From Nostoc sp. ATCC 53789 (lineage in GTDB: Bacteria; Cyanobacteriota; Cyanobacteriia; Cyanobacteriales; Nostocaceae): a DNA stretch of 64,000 nt. The stretch is taken from contig NZ_CP046703.1 of the NCBI RefSeq assembly GCF_009873495.1, positions 2,108,001-2,172,000 on the forward strand, given 5' to 3'. Of the stretch, positions 55,946 through 64,000 are shown piece by piece. Made by a program: the position numbers and the translations under genes. Below the pieces are notes generated by a model. The model was not told the DNA's origin and made no database searches. It was given only the letters and a program-made list of their open reading frames with translations. Positions within the stretch are counted from its first letter, which is position 1. Every line of letters starts with the position of its first letter.

Positions 55946-56112
55946 AACTAATTATTTGATTGGGAATTGGGAATTGGAGGATAATTACGACTGACTAATG
56001 ACAGTTTAGCGCCCATAATACACGTTCTCTGTAAATACGAAAAGTTAACAAAATAGTTTGCACCATCAAAAGCAAACTACGCTAGATTTTAGGGCTGTCA
56101 GGAGGTGTTGTT

Positions 56113-57369
56113 ATGACTACCGATCTACCTCAAAATCTTTCCTCAGATCCAAATATTAACCCTGTCCATGACATTGTAGACGTACAAACCACAGATTGTT
56201 GCATTGTGGGTGGGGGCCCAGGCGGAGCAGTATTGGCGCTGTTGTTAGCGCGTCAAGGCATTTCGGTGATGCTGCTGGAAGCACACAAAGACTTCGATCG
56301 CGATTTTCGCGGTGATACGATTCATCCATCAGTGATGGAAATTATGGAAGAATTAGGACTTAGCGATCGCTTGCTAGAACTCCCCCATGCCAAAATGCGC
56401 CAAATTAGGTTTAAAACACCTGAAGATACTGTCACTTTGGCAGATTTTAGTCACTTAAAAACCCGCTACCCCTACATTACGATGCTTCCCCAGGTGAAAT
56501 TTCTGGAGTTCATCACCCAAGAAGCACAAAAATATCCTAGTTTCCATCTGGTAATGGGTGCGAATGTGCAAGAATTAATTGCCGAAAATGGCGTAATTCA
56601 AGGTGTCCGCTATCGGGGAGGGGGTGGTTGGCATGAAGTCCGGGCAATACTGACAGTGGGTGCAGACGGTCGCCACTCACGTTTACGCCACCTGGGTGAG
56701 TTTGAGTCAATCGAAACCTCGCCGCCAATGGATATTCTTTGGTTTCGTCTACCGCGTCAGCCAGAAGACCCAGAGGGGGGAATGGGGCGCTTTGGTCAAG
56801 GTAAAATCATCGCTATGCTTGACCGTGGTGATGAGTGGCAAGTTGCTTATGTCATCCCCAAGGGAGGCTATCAAAAATTGCGGGCTGAGGGTTTGGAGGA
56901 ATTAAAAAAATCTGTTGTGGAAGTAGTGCCAGAATTCCAGCAACGCATCCAAAATTTACATGACTGGTCACAAATAGCTTTTCTCTCAGTGGAATCCAGC
57001 CGCGTCAAACGCTGGTATCATCCGGGACTGTTACTCATCGGTGATGCGGCTCATATAATGTCCCCCGTGGGTGGAGTTGGGATTAACTACGCGATTCAAG
57101 ATGCTGTCGTCGCCGCGAATGTACTCAGCAAACCGCTCAAAAACGGACAAGTACAACTTAGCGACCTAGCAAAAGTACAGCGTCAACGCGAATTGCCCAC
57201 ACGTATCATTCAGGCGTTTCAAACTTTTATCCAAAAGCGGGTATTTGCGCCAGTTCTCACCTCAAATAACACCTTTGTACCACCTGCGTTTTTGCGCTTA
57301 CCTATCTTGCGCGACCTACCAGCCAGATTGATCGCCTTCGGTGTTTTCCCCTCTCACGTCAAGACTTAA
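56113..57369 (+). CDS. FAD-dependent monooxygenase (PHBH-type)
   Basis: A 418-residue flavoprotein of the class A hydroxylase fold. The dinucleotide motif is CCIVGGGPGGAVLALLLARQG, the DG motif is VGADGRHSRLR, and the FAD/ribityl motif is LLIGDAAHIMSPVGGVGIN. It hydroxylates an unknown small organic substrate using NAD(P)H and O2. AGGAGG lies seven bases upstream of the ATG, an ideal ribosome site. It stands alone, divergent from the ABC ATPase gene. Confidence 0.92.
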   Translation: MTTDLPQNLSSDPNINPVHDIVDVQTTDCCIVGGGPGGAVLALLLARQGISVMLLEAHKDFDRDFRGDTIHPSVMEIMEELGLSDRLLELPHAKMRQIRFKTPEDTVTLADFSHLKTRYPYITMLPQVKFLEFITQEAQKYPSFHLVMGANVQELIAENGVIQGVRYRGGGGWHEVRAILTVGADGRHSRLRHLGEFESIETSPPMDILWFRLPRQPEDPEGGMGRFGQGKIIAMLDRGDEWQVAYVIPKGGYQKLRAEGLEELKKSVVEVVPEFQQRIQNLHDWSQIAFLSVESSRVKRWYHPGLLLIGDAAHIMSPVGGVGINYAIQDAVVAANVLSKPLKNGQVQLSDLAKVQRQRELPTRIIQAFQTFIQKRVFAPVLTSNNTFVPPAFLRLPILRDLPARLIAFGVFPSHVKT

Positions 57370-57769
57370 TTTTTGCCAATAATTTTTTCTCTTTCTTAAA
57401 TTAGTGGTACAATTATACTACTCAATGCAGAATTGAATGCTCAATTTAGTCAAGCGAGAGTGGCGGACGGCATACTTAATGCTGTTCAAAGCGATCGCTT
57501 GGCTTTTATGCTAGAAAGGACTAAAAAGAATTCAGCACCCAGGAGTCAGGAGTCAGAATTGATAAAGAGTTTAGTATGATTGGTATATTCATTCATCAAG
57601 TGTTCTCCTGACTTCTGAATTCTGACTCCTGAATTCTGTTAGAAAATTTGTTCAAATATTATTAAAAAATGCAAACAATTAAACATATCTAGATATTAAT
57701 TGGCACTACATAGAAAAACCCCCACCTTCTCTTCTCAATCAGTACTTTTTGCAGTCAGGAGTAATTTTA
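57370..57769. repeat. Gap with CAGGAGTCAGAATT inverted-repeat element
   Basis: 57529-57639 carries inverted copies of CAGGAGTCAGAATT, the family seen at 13841-14038. Between 57410 and 57525 a frame reads like protein (ARVADGILNAVQSDRLAFML), but it has no ATG, only GTG/TTG options, and runs into the repeat; it may be a gene fragment. Confidence 0.5.
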
Positions 57770-58339
57770 ATGAACAGCTGCGTTTTGATGGCGGAAATTA
57801 TTAACGAACCACAACTCCGCTATACAGCCGATAATTTGGGAGTTACGGAAATGCTGGTGCAGTTTCCCAATTCCCTGAAACCAGAAGATCCGCCAGCCAC
57901 CCTGAAAGTTGTCGGCTGGGGGAATTTAGCGACAGAAATTCAGCAAAACTACCACCAAGGCGATCGCGTCATCTTGGTAGGGCGTTTAGGCATGAATACT
58001 GTTCCGATGGAAGGTTTTAAAGAAAAACGCGCTGAATTGACAGTGCAACAAATTCAACCTGTCGGAGGTAGTTTTAATACTGATCCATTGCCTTCAGCAA
58101 CCGCAACTCCATCATTCACTGAAACTACTCCACGACAACCATCAGCATCTCGTCCTCCCCAGAAAGAAGTTAACACTTACGAATCACCACGTCCAGCGCC
58201 TACTCCGGCTGCAAATCCTGTTGGCGTTGCTCCCCAAGCGACAAATTACGAACCCGTACCCCAATCTACAAATTATGAGCGAACCACTTATCCAGCAGTG
58301 AAAGCGGAAGAACCAGATCCAGATGATATTCCTTTCTAA
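57770..58339 (+). CDS. ssb: Single-stranded DNA-binding protein
   Basis: A 189-residue SSB with the OB fold in residues 1-105 (MNSCVLMAEIINEPQLRYTA, VVGWGNLA, DRVILVGRLGM). It has a Pro/Thr/Asn-rich linker and the acidic tip DPDDIPF that recruits partner proteins in replication and repair. The ATG at 57770 has AGGAG eight bases upstream. The linker is long and low-complexity. A terminator follows at 58400. The sequence diverges from E. coli SSB, as usual in cyanobacteria. Confidence 0.92.
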   Translation: MNSCVLMAEIINEPQLRYTADNLGVTEMLVQFPNSLKPEDPPATLKVVGWGNLATEIQQNYHQGDRVILVGRLGMNTVPMEGFKEKRAELTVQQIQPVGGSFNTDPLPSATATPSFTETTPRQPSASRPPQKEVNTYESPRPAPTPAANPVGVAPQATNYEPVPQSTNYERTTYPAVKAEEPDPDDIPF

Positions 58340-58399
58340 AGTTGGTAGTTGGGCGTGTATTCAATTTGTTAACCAACATCACAATTAGACAATTTCTAC

Positions 58400-58432
58400 A
58401 AATAGCCATCCTTTAGGGTGTGCTATTTTTTT
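58400..58432 (+). terminator. Rho-independent terminator after ssb
   Basis: AAATAGCCA and TGTGCTATTT form a stem around CCTTTAGGG, followed by a run of seven T and TTGTC. Confidence 0.8.
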
Positions 58433-58543
58433 GTCTGTGTTGACGCTTTTCGTCTTGTCGTGACACATGGCTTTAGCTATCGAACAGTTAGGAATGGATA
58501 ATTTTAATCTCTAAATTCTAAGTTTCAGCCTCTATTTTGCATC

Positions 58544-58831
58544 TTAATAGACTTCATCATGGCTACCAATATCAATCAATAAAATAACCATTTCTAACAA
58601 CTTCTCATCCTCCGAAAAATTAAAGATAATTCTACAATCATAAGCAACAGAACAAGACCACAAACCCGCTAAATTCCCTGTTAACTTATGAGACTTCAAA
58701 GACGGTGTAAATGGATCATCTGCTAAAAGCCTTAATACATTAACAATTTGATTCTTTAATTGCGGGTTTTTCTTTGTAATCTTCCTAAAAGAGCGCTTAA
58801 ATCCACTACTCCAGACAACTTCCACCATCAT
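58544..58831 (-). CDS. RelE/ParE-family toxin (YafQ-like)
   Basis: A 95-residue toxin-like protein: WSSGFKRSFRKITKKNPQLKNQI, then LADDPFTPSLKSHKLTGNLAGLWSCSVAYDCRIIF, the hallmark of RelE/StbE or YafQ mRNA-interferase-like toxins. It is small and basic, as such toxins are. Whether it cleaves mRNA is not shown. Its start overlaps the 3' end of the antitoxin gene by 26 bp. Confidence 0.87.
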   Translation of the reverse strand: MMVEVVWSSGFKRSFRKITKKNPQLKNQIVNVLRLLADDPFTPSLKSHKLTGNLAGLWSCSVAYDCRIIFNFSEDEKLLEMVILLIDIGSHDEVY

Positions 58832-59036
58832 CTCCGAGTAAATCAGCGATCAAATCATCAACGCTTCCTCTCTTTGCTGTCCCATCCTTAAAAGCCTGCA
58901 TTACTTCCTGAGCATTAGCCAAAATTTCAACCCGCCGATTCTCAATTCGTTGCTGGCGAAGAAACTCAAATAAATACTCTTTATCTTCTGTGGGCAAACT
59001 TTCAATAGAATTAATAATTTCTTGTAAAGTCATCAT
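58806..59036 (-). CDS. Antitoxin of the RelE-like pair
   Basis: A 76-residue protein encoded directly before the toxin and overlapping it by 26 bp. It is acidic near the C-terminus (DDLIADLLGDDGG) with an N-terminal helix (LQEIINSIESLPTEDKEYLFEFLRQQ), as in cyanobacterial antitoxins without a clear named DNA-binding domain. It should bind and neutralise the toxin (inference from position). Confidence 0.8.
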   Translation of the reverse strand: MMTLQEIINSIESLPTEDKEYLFEFLRQQRIENRRVEILANAQEVMQAFKDGTAKRGSVDDLIADLLGDDGGSCLE

Positions 59037-59405
59037 AGAACCTCCTAATCAAGTAAATCCTACCTTTACTAACTCTATTTTAATCTCTATTTCCATTGCC
59101 TCAGCTTCTTAAATTTAGCCAATTTCGGCAAGAATTATGATATGGTCCAACCACCGTAGGGGCAAATGTTTCTGGAAAGTAAAAGCAGGATTAGCGTAGG
59201 CGTAGGCATCGCCAGGGCAATCATCACTAAACATCATGAGCCGATCGCAATTTGCAGAAGTCACAAGCAGTTGTATATCGCAGATGTATATTGTGGAAGT
59301 ATGTGAGAAACTGCCAAAAAGTGTAAAAATTAAATTTACTCACATATACATCAAAACTATTGTTAAAATCAAATAATTTTAAGTTAATATTTCTACCCAA
59401 CTCCT
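59037..59405. other. Gap antitoxin-ABC gene, no gene seen
   Basis: A fragment (CGTAGGGGCAAATG, about 59155) resembles the palindrome at 61301-61328. The region must hold the divergent promoters of the toxin-antitoxin pair and the ABC ATPase gene. Confidence 0.45.
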
Positions 59406-61292
59406 ATGAGAGAAACTGTCCTAGAGGTTCGCAATCTCCAAGTTGAATTTCCCGGTGATGGCAACACAGTCAGAGCTTTGGATGGTATTTCCTTTGGACT
59501 GCATCGAGGTGAAACTCTAGGAATAGTAGGAGAATCGGGGAGTGGTAAATCAGTGACAGCCCTAGCTGTGATGGGTTTGTTGCAAAGTCCCGGTATAGTT
59601 ACTGGGGGTGAAATCTGGTTTCGTCCGCAGGAGAATGGGAACCCCATCGATTTGGTAAAATTGCCTCCTGAGCAAATGCAGTTACACCGGGGTGGCGACA
59701 TCGCCATGATTTTTCAAGAACCGATGAGTTCGCTTAATCCGGTTTATGACATTGGGTTTCAGCTAACAGAAGCGATTATGCGGCATCAAAAGGTGTCAGC
59801 AGCCCAAGCACGACAAATTGCGATCGCAGGTCTACAAGAGGTTAAACTTCTACCTAGCGATGAAGATATACAGCAGCAATATATCGAAACTTGGCATCAA
59901 ACCAACAGCAATTCATCGAAACCAGAACCATCAAAGTTGGCCCAGTTGGTTAAAGAACACAAAGAAGCCATGCTGGAACGCTACCCTCATGAACTTTCTG
60001 GGGGTCAGTTGCAACGGGTAATGATTGCAATGGCAATTTCTTGCAACCCATTAATCTTAATTGCCGATGAACCAACTACAGCTTTGGATGTGACGGTGCA
60101 AGCGACTATTTTGGACTTGTTGCGAGAATTGCAGCAAAGTCGTGATATGGCAATGATTTTCATCACCCACGATTTAGGGCTAATTTCAGAAATTGCTGAT
60201 CAAGTAGCGGTGATGTATAAAGGCAAAGTTGTCGAATCTGGTATTTCCGATCAAATTTTCAGCATTCCCCAGCATCCATATACTAAAGGTTTGATCGCTT
60301 GTCGCCCCACACTCAACCGCCGTCCCCAAAAATTACTTACCGTTTCTGACTACATGAGTGCAGAAGAGACAGCAACGGGACAAGTAGTAATTCAGGCGAA
60401 AGAACCTGCACTACCTATAGAAGTCACCACCGAAGAGATTGCTGCAAGATTAGCAAACTTCAATGAAAAGGAACCCCTGCTGCAAATCCGCAACCTGAAA
60501 GTTGGTTTTCCAGTGCGCGGGGTATTTGGTGGGACAAAACGCTACAATATGGCGGTTAATGGAGTTTCCTTTGATGTCAAGCCAGGAGAAACACTAGGTT
60601 TGGTGGGAGAATCTGGTTGTGGTAAAACCACCCTTGGCAGAACCTTGCTGCGCTTAATTGAACCGATGAGTGGTCAGATTATCTTTGAGAAACAAGATAT
60701 TACTAGCCTCAAAGGAGAACCGTTGCAAAAATTGCGGCGGGAAATGCAAATAGTCTTCCAAAATCCTTTTAGTTCCCTCGATCCACGGATGAAGGTTGGC
60801 GACGCGGTGATGGAACCTTTGTTAATTCACGCCGTTGGGAAGACAAAGCAACAAAGACGGCAACGGGTAGTTGAACTATTAGAACGGGTAGGGTTGAGTG
60901 CAGATGCGATGAACCGCTATCCTCATCAGTTTTCTGGCGGTCAACGTCAACGGATTTGCATAGCCCGTTCTTTGGCATTGAATCCTAAGTTTATCATCTG
61001 TGATGAATCAGTTTCAGCGTTGGATGTTTCAGTACAGGCGCAGGTATTAAATCTTCTCAAAGAATTACAGTCAGATTTTCAGCTTACTTATATCTTTATT
61101 TCTCACGATTTAAGTGTGGTGAAATTTATGAGCGATCGCATTTTAGTCATGAATCGCGGTCAAATTGTTGAAGAAGGCACAGCCGAAAGCATTTACCAAG
61201 AACCCAAAGAGGAATACACGCAAAAATTAATTGCTGCGATTCCTACCGGTAGTGCTGAACGGGTGCGAAGTCGTCATCTACGGGCTTTGTAG
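59406..61292 (+). CDS. Fused double ABC ATPase, peptide/glutathione importer type (DppD-DppF/GsiA/YejF-like)
   Basis: A 628-residue protein with two complete ABC domains. Domain 1 (about 5-300): [48 protein letters not shown]. Domain 2 (about 355-615): [47 protein letters not shown]. It powers a peptide-type importer; permease and binding-protein genes are not in the window. An insert after the first Q-loop ([20 protein letters not shown], about 158-177) is longer than usual. Confidence 0.95.
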   Translation: MRETVLEVRNLQVEFPGDGNTVRALDGISFGLHRGETLGIVGESGSGKSVTALAVMGLLQSPGIVTGGEIWFRPQENGNPIDLVKLPPEQMQLHRGGDIAMIFQEPMSSLNPVYDIGFQLTEAIMRHQKVSAAQARQIAIAGLQEVKLLPSDEDIQQQYIETWHQTNSNSSKPEPSKLAQLVKEHKEAMLERYPHELSGGQLQRVMIAMAISCNPLILIADEPTTALDVTVQATILDLLRELQQSRDMAMIFITHDLGLISEIADQVAVMYKGKVVESGISDQIFSIPQHPYTKGLIACRPTLNRRPQKLLTVSDYMSAEETATGQVVIQAKEPALPIEVTTEEIAARLANFNEKEPLLQIRNLKVGFPVRGVFGGTKRYNMAVNGVSFDVKPGETLGLVGESGCGKTTLGRTLLRLIEPMSGQIIFEKQDITSLKGEPLQKLRREMQIVFQNPFSSLDPRMKVGDAVMEPLLIHAVGKTKQQRRQRVVELLERVGLSADAMNRYPHQFSGGQRQRICIARSLALNPKFIICDESVSALDVSVQAQVLNLLKELQSDFQLTYIFISHDLSVVKFMSDRILVMNRGQIVEEGTAESIYQEPKEEYTQKLIAAIPTGSAERVRSRHLRAL

Positions 61293-61300
61293 TTAAAATT

Positions 61301-61328
61301 GTAGGGGCAATTCATGAATTGCCCCTAC
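61301..61328. repeat. Perfect 28-bp palindrome between converging genes
   Basis: GTAGGGGCAATTCA followed by its exact complement. It lies 8 bp after the ABC gene stop and 27 bp before the ureG stop. It may serve as terminator in both directions and has the look of a common dispersed repeat. Confidence 0.82.
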
Positions 61329-61354
61329 CTGACATAGGGCTTCCCATTTTGCTT

Positions 61355-61957
61355 TCAACAAATATTTGTGCAAACAAAATTAATTACATCTGCAAGTCCA
61401 GACTGAGTTTTTAAATTAGTAAAAATAAAAGGTTTATCACCGCGCATTTTTTTAGCATCTCGTTCCATCACACTTAAATCTGCACCAACATAAGGTGCTA
61501 AGTCAGTTTTGTTAATCACCAACAAATCAGACTTAGTAATACCTGGGCCACCCTTGCGGGGAATTTTATCACCAGCCGCAACATCGATGACGTAAATTGT
61601 TAAATCTACCAATTCGGGACTAAAGGTAGCAGCTAAGTTATCGCCACCACTTTCCAAAAATACCAAATCCAAATCGATAAAACGTTCTTCTAATTGTTCA
61701 ATTGCCGCCAAATTCATCGAAGCATCTTCACGGATAGCAGTATGGGGACAACCACCAGTTTCTACACCCAAAATGCGATCGCTAGCCAACGCCTGAGAAT
61801 GCACTAAAAACTGAGCATCTTCCTGAGTATAAATATCATTCGTCACCACGGCAATCTGATACTGCTCACGCAATCCCTTACACAAAGCATCAACTAAGGC
61901 CGTCTTCCCCGAACCCACTGGCCCAGCAACCCCCACTCTAAATGCGTTTATTGTCAT
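61355..61957 (-). CDS. ureG: Urease accessory GTPase UreG
   Basis: A 200-residue GTPase that, with UreE, UreF and UreD, loads nickel into urease. P-loop GPVGSGKT is at residues 12-19; [11 protein letters not shown], the nickel-binding CPH in [26 protein letters not shown] and the NKTDL guanine motif are present. The start codon lies within a TTGTCAT heptamer tract (61951-61978). A 97-bp MITE separates it from ureF. Structural genes ureABC and ureD are not in the window. Confidence 0.97.
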   Translation of the reverse strand: MTINAFRVGVAGPVGSGKTALVDALCKGLREQYQIAVVTNDIYTQEDAQFLVHSQALASDRILGVETGGCPHTAIREDASMNLAAIEQLEERFIDLDLVFLESGGDNLAATFSPELVDLTIYVIDVAAGDKIPRKGGPGITKSDLLVINKTDLAPYVGADLSVMERDAKKMRGDKPFIFTNLKTQSGLADVINFVCTNIC

Positions 61958-61978
61958 TTGTCATTTGTCCTTTGTAAT

Positions 61979-62097
61979 AATTAGACATCTCTAGAAATTA
62001 ATTATGCGTTACCTGAAACCCTTGTAGAGACGTTGCAATGCAACGTCTCTACATTCATTTTCGGAAATGTCTATTACGAATTACGAATTACGAATTA
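61979..62097. repeat. GTAGAGACG MITE-like element plus ATTACGA heptamers between ureF and ureG
   Basis: Ends TTAGACATCTCTAGAAATTA and the complement of AATAGACATTTCCGA flank the palindrome 62023-62053. The unit is inverted relative to 52041-52138. Three ATTACGA units follow at about 62074-62094. Another heptamer tract, TTGTCAT, spans 61951-61978. Confidence 0.8.
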
Positions 62098-62103
62098 TTT
62101 TGA

Positions 62104-62796
62104 CTAACTCCTAAACAACCTTGTATACTGCGTTTCATGCTGCATACTTGCCAGCGATAAACCCCAACTACAATAGGCGAGTTCATCATCTTCCAACGCA
62201 AGAATTTCTAACGCCGCAGTACTAAATAATGGTTGCAAATCTAGCAATAACCTCTGTCCTGCTGTTTGTCCCAGGGGAATAAGTTTCACGCCAGCAGTAA
62301 TCAAATTACTTGCCCAACTATGCAGATATCCGAGTAATGCGGCTTGGATGCTAATTTGCCAATGGGCAACGGCAATACCAAAAGCGATCGCATAATTGCA
62401 AGGATTACCCACAGCATTGGCAATAGGTATAATCTGCGGTTCTAGTCTACCAAGTAATTGGATCAGCGATCGCCCCATCTGCCAACTAGAAGCACGTAAT
62501 TCTTCTGTTTCTCTAGCAGCCGATAACCACAGATTCCAACGGCAGAGGGACTCTACATCACCTATTTTTGCAGCTTGCTGCGATCGTACCATCACCGCCG
62601 CCTCTAACCGAATTGCCCCGTAGAGCAACTCTGCTTTTAACCAATCTTTGAGATTTGTCTGGTTAGCGATCGTACCATTTTCCACCAACATTTCTAAGCC
62701 TTCAGAATAACTATATGCTCCCACAGGCAAAGCGGGGCTAGCCAACTGTAAAATACTCAAAAGATGACTATCAGTGAGCATGATGCTGTTGTCCAT
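62104..62796 (-). CDS. ureF: Urease accessory protein UreF
   Basis: A 230-residue helical protein that joins UreG and UreD in the urease activation complex. It shows [25 protein letters not shown] sequence at about 16-34, the family hallmark, and a C-terminal [21 protein letters not shown]. It overlaps the 3' end of ureE by 26 bp, showing translational coupling; an ATG at 62781 is an alternative start. ureG follows after a MITE. Confidence 0.96.
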   Translation of the reverse strand: MDNSIMLTDSHLLSILQLASPALPVGAYSYSEGLEMLVENGTIANQTNLKDWLKAELLYGAIRLEAAVMVRSQQAAKIGDVESLCRWNLWLSAARETEELRASSWQMGRSLIQLLGRLEPQIIPIANAVGNPCNYAIAFGIAVAHWQISIQAALLGYLHSWASNLITAGVKLIPLGQTAGQRLLLDLQPLFSTAALEILALEDDELAYCSWGLSLASMQHETQYTRLFRS

Positions 62797-63217
62797 AAGC
62801 TCCTAATTCTGGCTGAAACGGTAAAATTTCTTCTTTAACTTCTAACCCCAGTTGTTCCAACATCGCGCGTAAAACCGAATCTGAGGACAAGCGTAAATAA
62901 GTTGGAGTAATTTCTACAGGTACATGGCGATTTCCCAGATGATATGCTGCGCGTAGTAATAAAAGTGGTGTTTGGGCAAAGGCAGTCAAAACTAGTTCTG
63001 GTTTAGCACTAATTCTGATTAAACTACTATGGATTTCTTCTTGCAGAATATCACCATCGTGTAAAACAGTTCCTCTGGGTAAATGTAAAACTACAACTTT
63101 ACCATCTTCCGTTTCAAAACGATGACGACTGCGGGTGCGTTCTTCTGCTGTCAGCGCCAGAGTAAAAGTAACTACGGCATCGCCATTAGGTGGTTTAAGT
63201 TGGGTAAATGTCAGCAT
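62771..63217 (-). CDS. ureE: Urease accessory nickel metallochaperone UreE
   Basis: A 148-residue nickel chaperone. Landmarks are [44 protein letters not shown] with the dimer-interface nickel His, and a short His-rich tail (QQHHAH). The tail is much shorter than in species with polyhistidine UreE, which suggests delivery rather than storage of nickel. It is the first gene of ureE-ureF-ureG. Confidence 0.95.
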   Translation of the reverse strand: MLTFTQLKPPNGDAVVTFTLALTAEERTRSRHRFETEDGKVVVLHLPRGTVLHDGDILQEEIHSSLIRISAKPELVLTAFAQTPLLLLRAAYHLGNRHVPVEITPTYLRLSSDSVLRAMLEQLGLEVKEEILPFQPELGAYGQQHHAH

Positions 63218-64000
63218 ACAGAGTTTCGCCTGAACTTTTGCTTTTCATTATCGGTTCTAATTATTACCTTCCTATTTTCTGTCACCTGCAACCCTTTGAT
63301 TGACCAAATAATTACTAATTCGTAATTTAAAAGAGTAATTGAATATAGGGATAGGAATTTCGCCATTAAAAATATGTTTTCGCCAGGTTCCAAAGGTTTT
63401 TATCTTTTTTGGTTTCTTCATTTCACCCTGCTAGTCTGTCTCAACTGCTGTACTACGATCAAACTCTGGACAAACAATGAATGCAAATCCTATGAATTGC
63501 CATAATTCCAAATAAAATAGGCCCTAAGCCACGGCATCTAAACTATATTTAGTAGCAGCATAAAAACTATTATTGGTGATTTTATCAGAAATTTGGTATT
63601 TGCTCTCTTCTAAAAAATCATCTTTAGTAGTAAAACAGTTTTTCGATGCTGAAACCCTTTTTTTCTAGTTAAGTAGTTGCTTGGCTCACTTGGATAATCA
63701 CCAAGTAGCCAATCAAGAAAATCCTTAAACGATAATATTTTTAAACTTAACCAGGTTTTTTGCCCCAATGATTATATACCCTAATTGAAGTGATTTCACT
63801 TCATCGTCGTCAAGTTAAGAGACTACTTTGTTGAAATTATTTTACTAATTTTTGCTGCATATTTGTTGTATATCTATTGTCACGACGAATATAGTACCGT
63901 TAATATGCTTTCCAGCTAGCTATTAGATTTTAAGAGTTTTTTAAAAGTCTTAATTTCCAAAATCCTCTTATGGAAAGTGGATACTTGAGTAGTTTGTTCA
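63218..64000. other. 783-bp terminal gap, no gene seen
   Basis: AT-rich with stops in every frame. The promoter of ureE must lie near 63220-63400, but no NtcA-type GTA-N8-TAC site could be placed. The last 500 bp may be the control region of a gene beyond the edge. Confidence 0.45.

Noticed and set aside
63211..63393. 60-codon frame upstream of ureE
   Set aside because: No similarity, overlaps the ureE start region, and poor codon character.
1..64000. tRNA or rRNA genes, phage or complete IS elements
   Set aside because: No T-loop/acceptor pattern, rRNA block, integrase or transposase with motifs was seen by eye; a covariance search would be needed to exclude tRNAs fully.

Overview
The window is chromosomal DNA of a filamentous, heterocyst-forming cyanobacterium, almost certainly Nostoc punctiforme or a very close relative. 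Three things point there. The HIP1 octamer GCGATCGC is found throughout. There is a split dnaE whose 3' half begins with a 36-residue C-terminal intein piece that matches, from memory, the Npu DnaE IntC sequence. A treZ-treY-treH trehalose cluster is laid out as in Nostoc/Anabaena. Gene density is ordinary, but the gaps are long and hold many short palindromes, MITE-like elements and 7-bp tandem repeats.

Layout. 1-6.2 kb (minus): treH (cut by the window edge), treY and treZ, which make trehalose from maltodextrins and degrade it; both gaps carry repeats. 6.6-13.8 kb: DCC-family protein, Uma2 nuclease-like protein, aldo/keto reductase, Dps, pirin, an isolated ParA/MobD-like ATPase of foreign character, a methyltransferase and a DUF202 protein. 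14.2-16.9 kb: a CadD-type transporter and a secreted protein, divergent from a LysR regulator. 17.4-22.5 kb: a pentapeptide-repeat protein, a two-gene ABC importer without a binding protein, and a secreted protein. 22.8-26.3 kb: a possible PD-(D/E)XK protein, dnaE-C with its intein, and an SGNH hydrolase. 26.5-40 kb: a signalling block with a PatA/PixG-like response regulator, a GAF-GAF-PAS adenylate cyclase and a 2361-residue Ser/Thr kinase-AAA-GAF-PAS-histidine kinase-receiver protein. 40-44 kb: ccdA-ccs1 (System II cytochrome c maturation) and a PstS protein. 44-49.4 kb: queF, small conserved proteins, the SRP RNA gene, a YciI protein divergent from proline iminopeptidase, a Nudix protein and an RNA m5C methyltransferase. 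49.6-63.2 kb: DUF2157/GDYXXLXY pair, Usp, pgk, Nudix, a sugar-type ABC ATPase, an FAD monooxygenase, an SSB, a toxin-antitoxin pair, a fused peptide-type ABC ATPase and the urease accessory genes ureE-ureF-ureG.

The genes are mostly housekeeping and signalling with no single pathway running through the window. The most distinctive points are the dnaE split intein, the giant kinase beside an adenylate cyclase, and the repeat ecology: a MITE family with about 10-bp target duplications, a GTAGAGACG hairpin family (one copy splits ureF from ureG), heptanucleotide repeats that reach the start codons of queF and ureG and the start region of an ABC permease, and repeat-derived peptides inserted in frame into two proteins. 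I found no CRISPR array, tRNA, rRNA, intact insertion sequence or phage. No clearly undescribed system was found; the CadD/secreted-protein pair and the two 21-bp-period arrays are the best leads.
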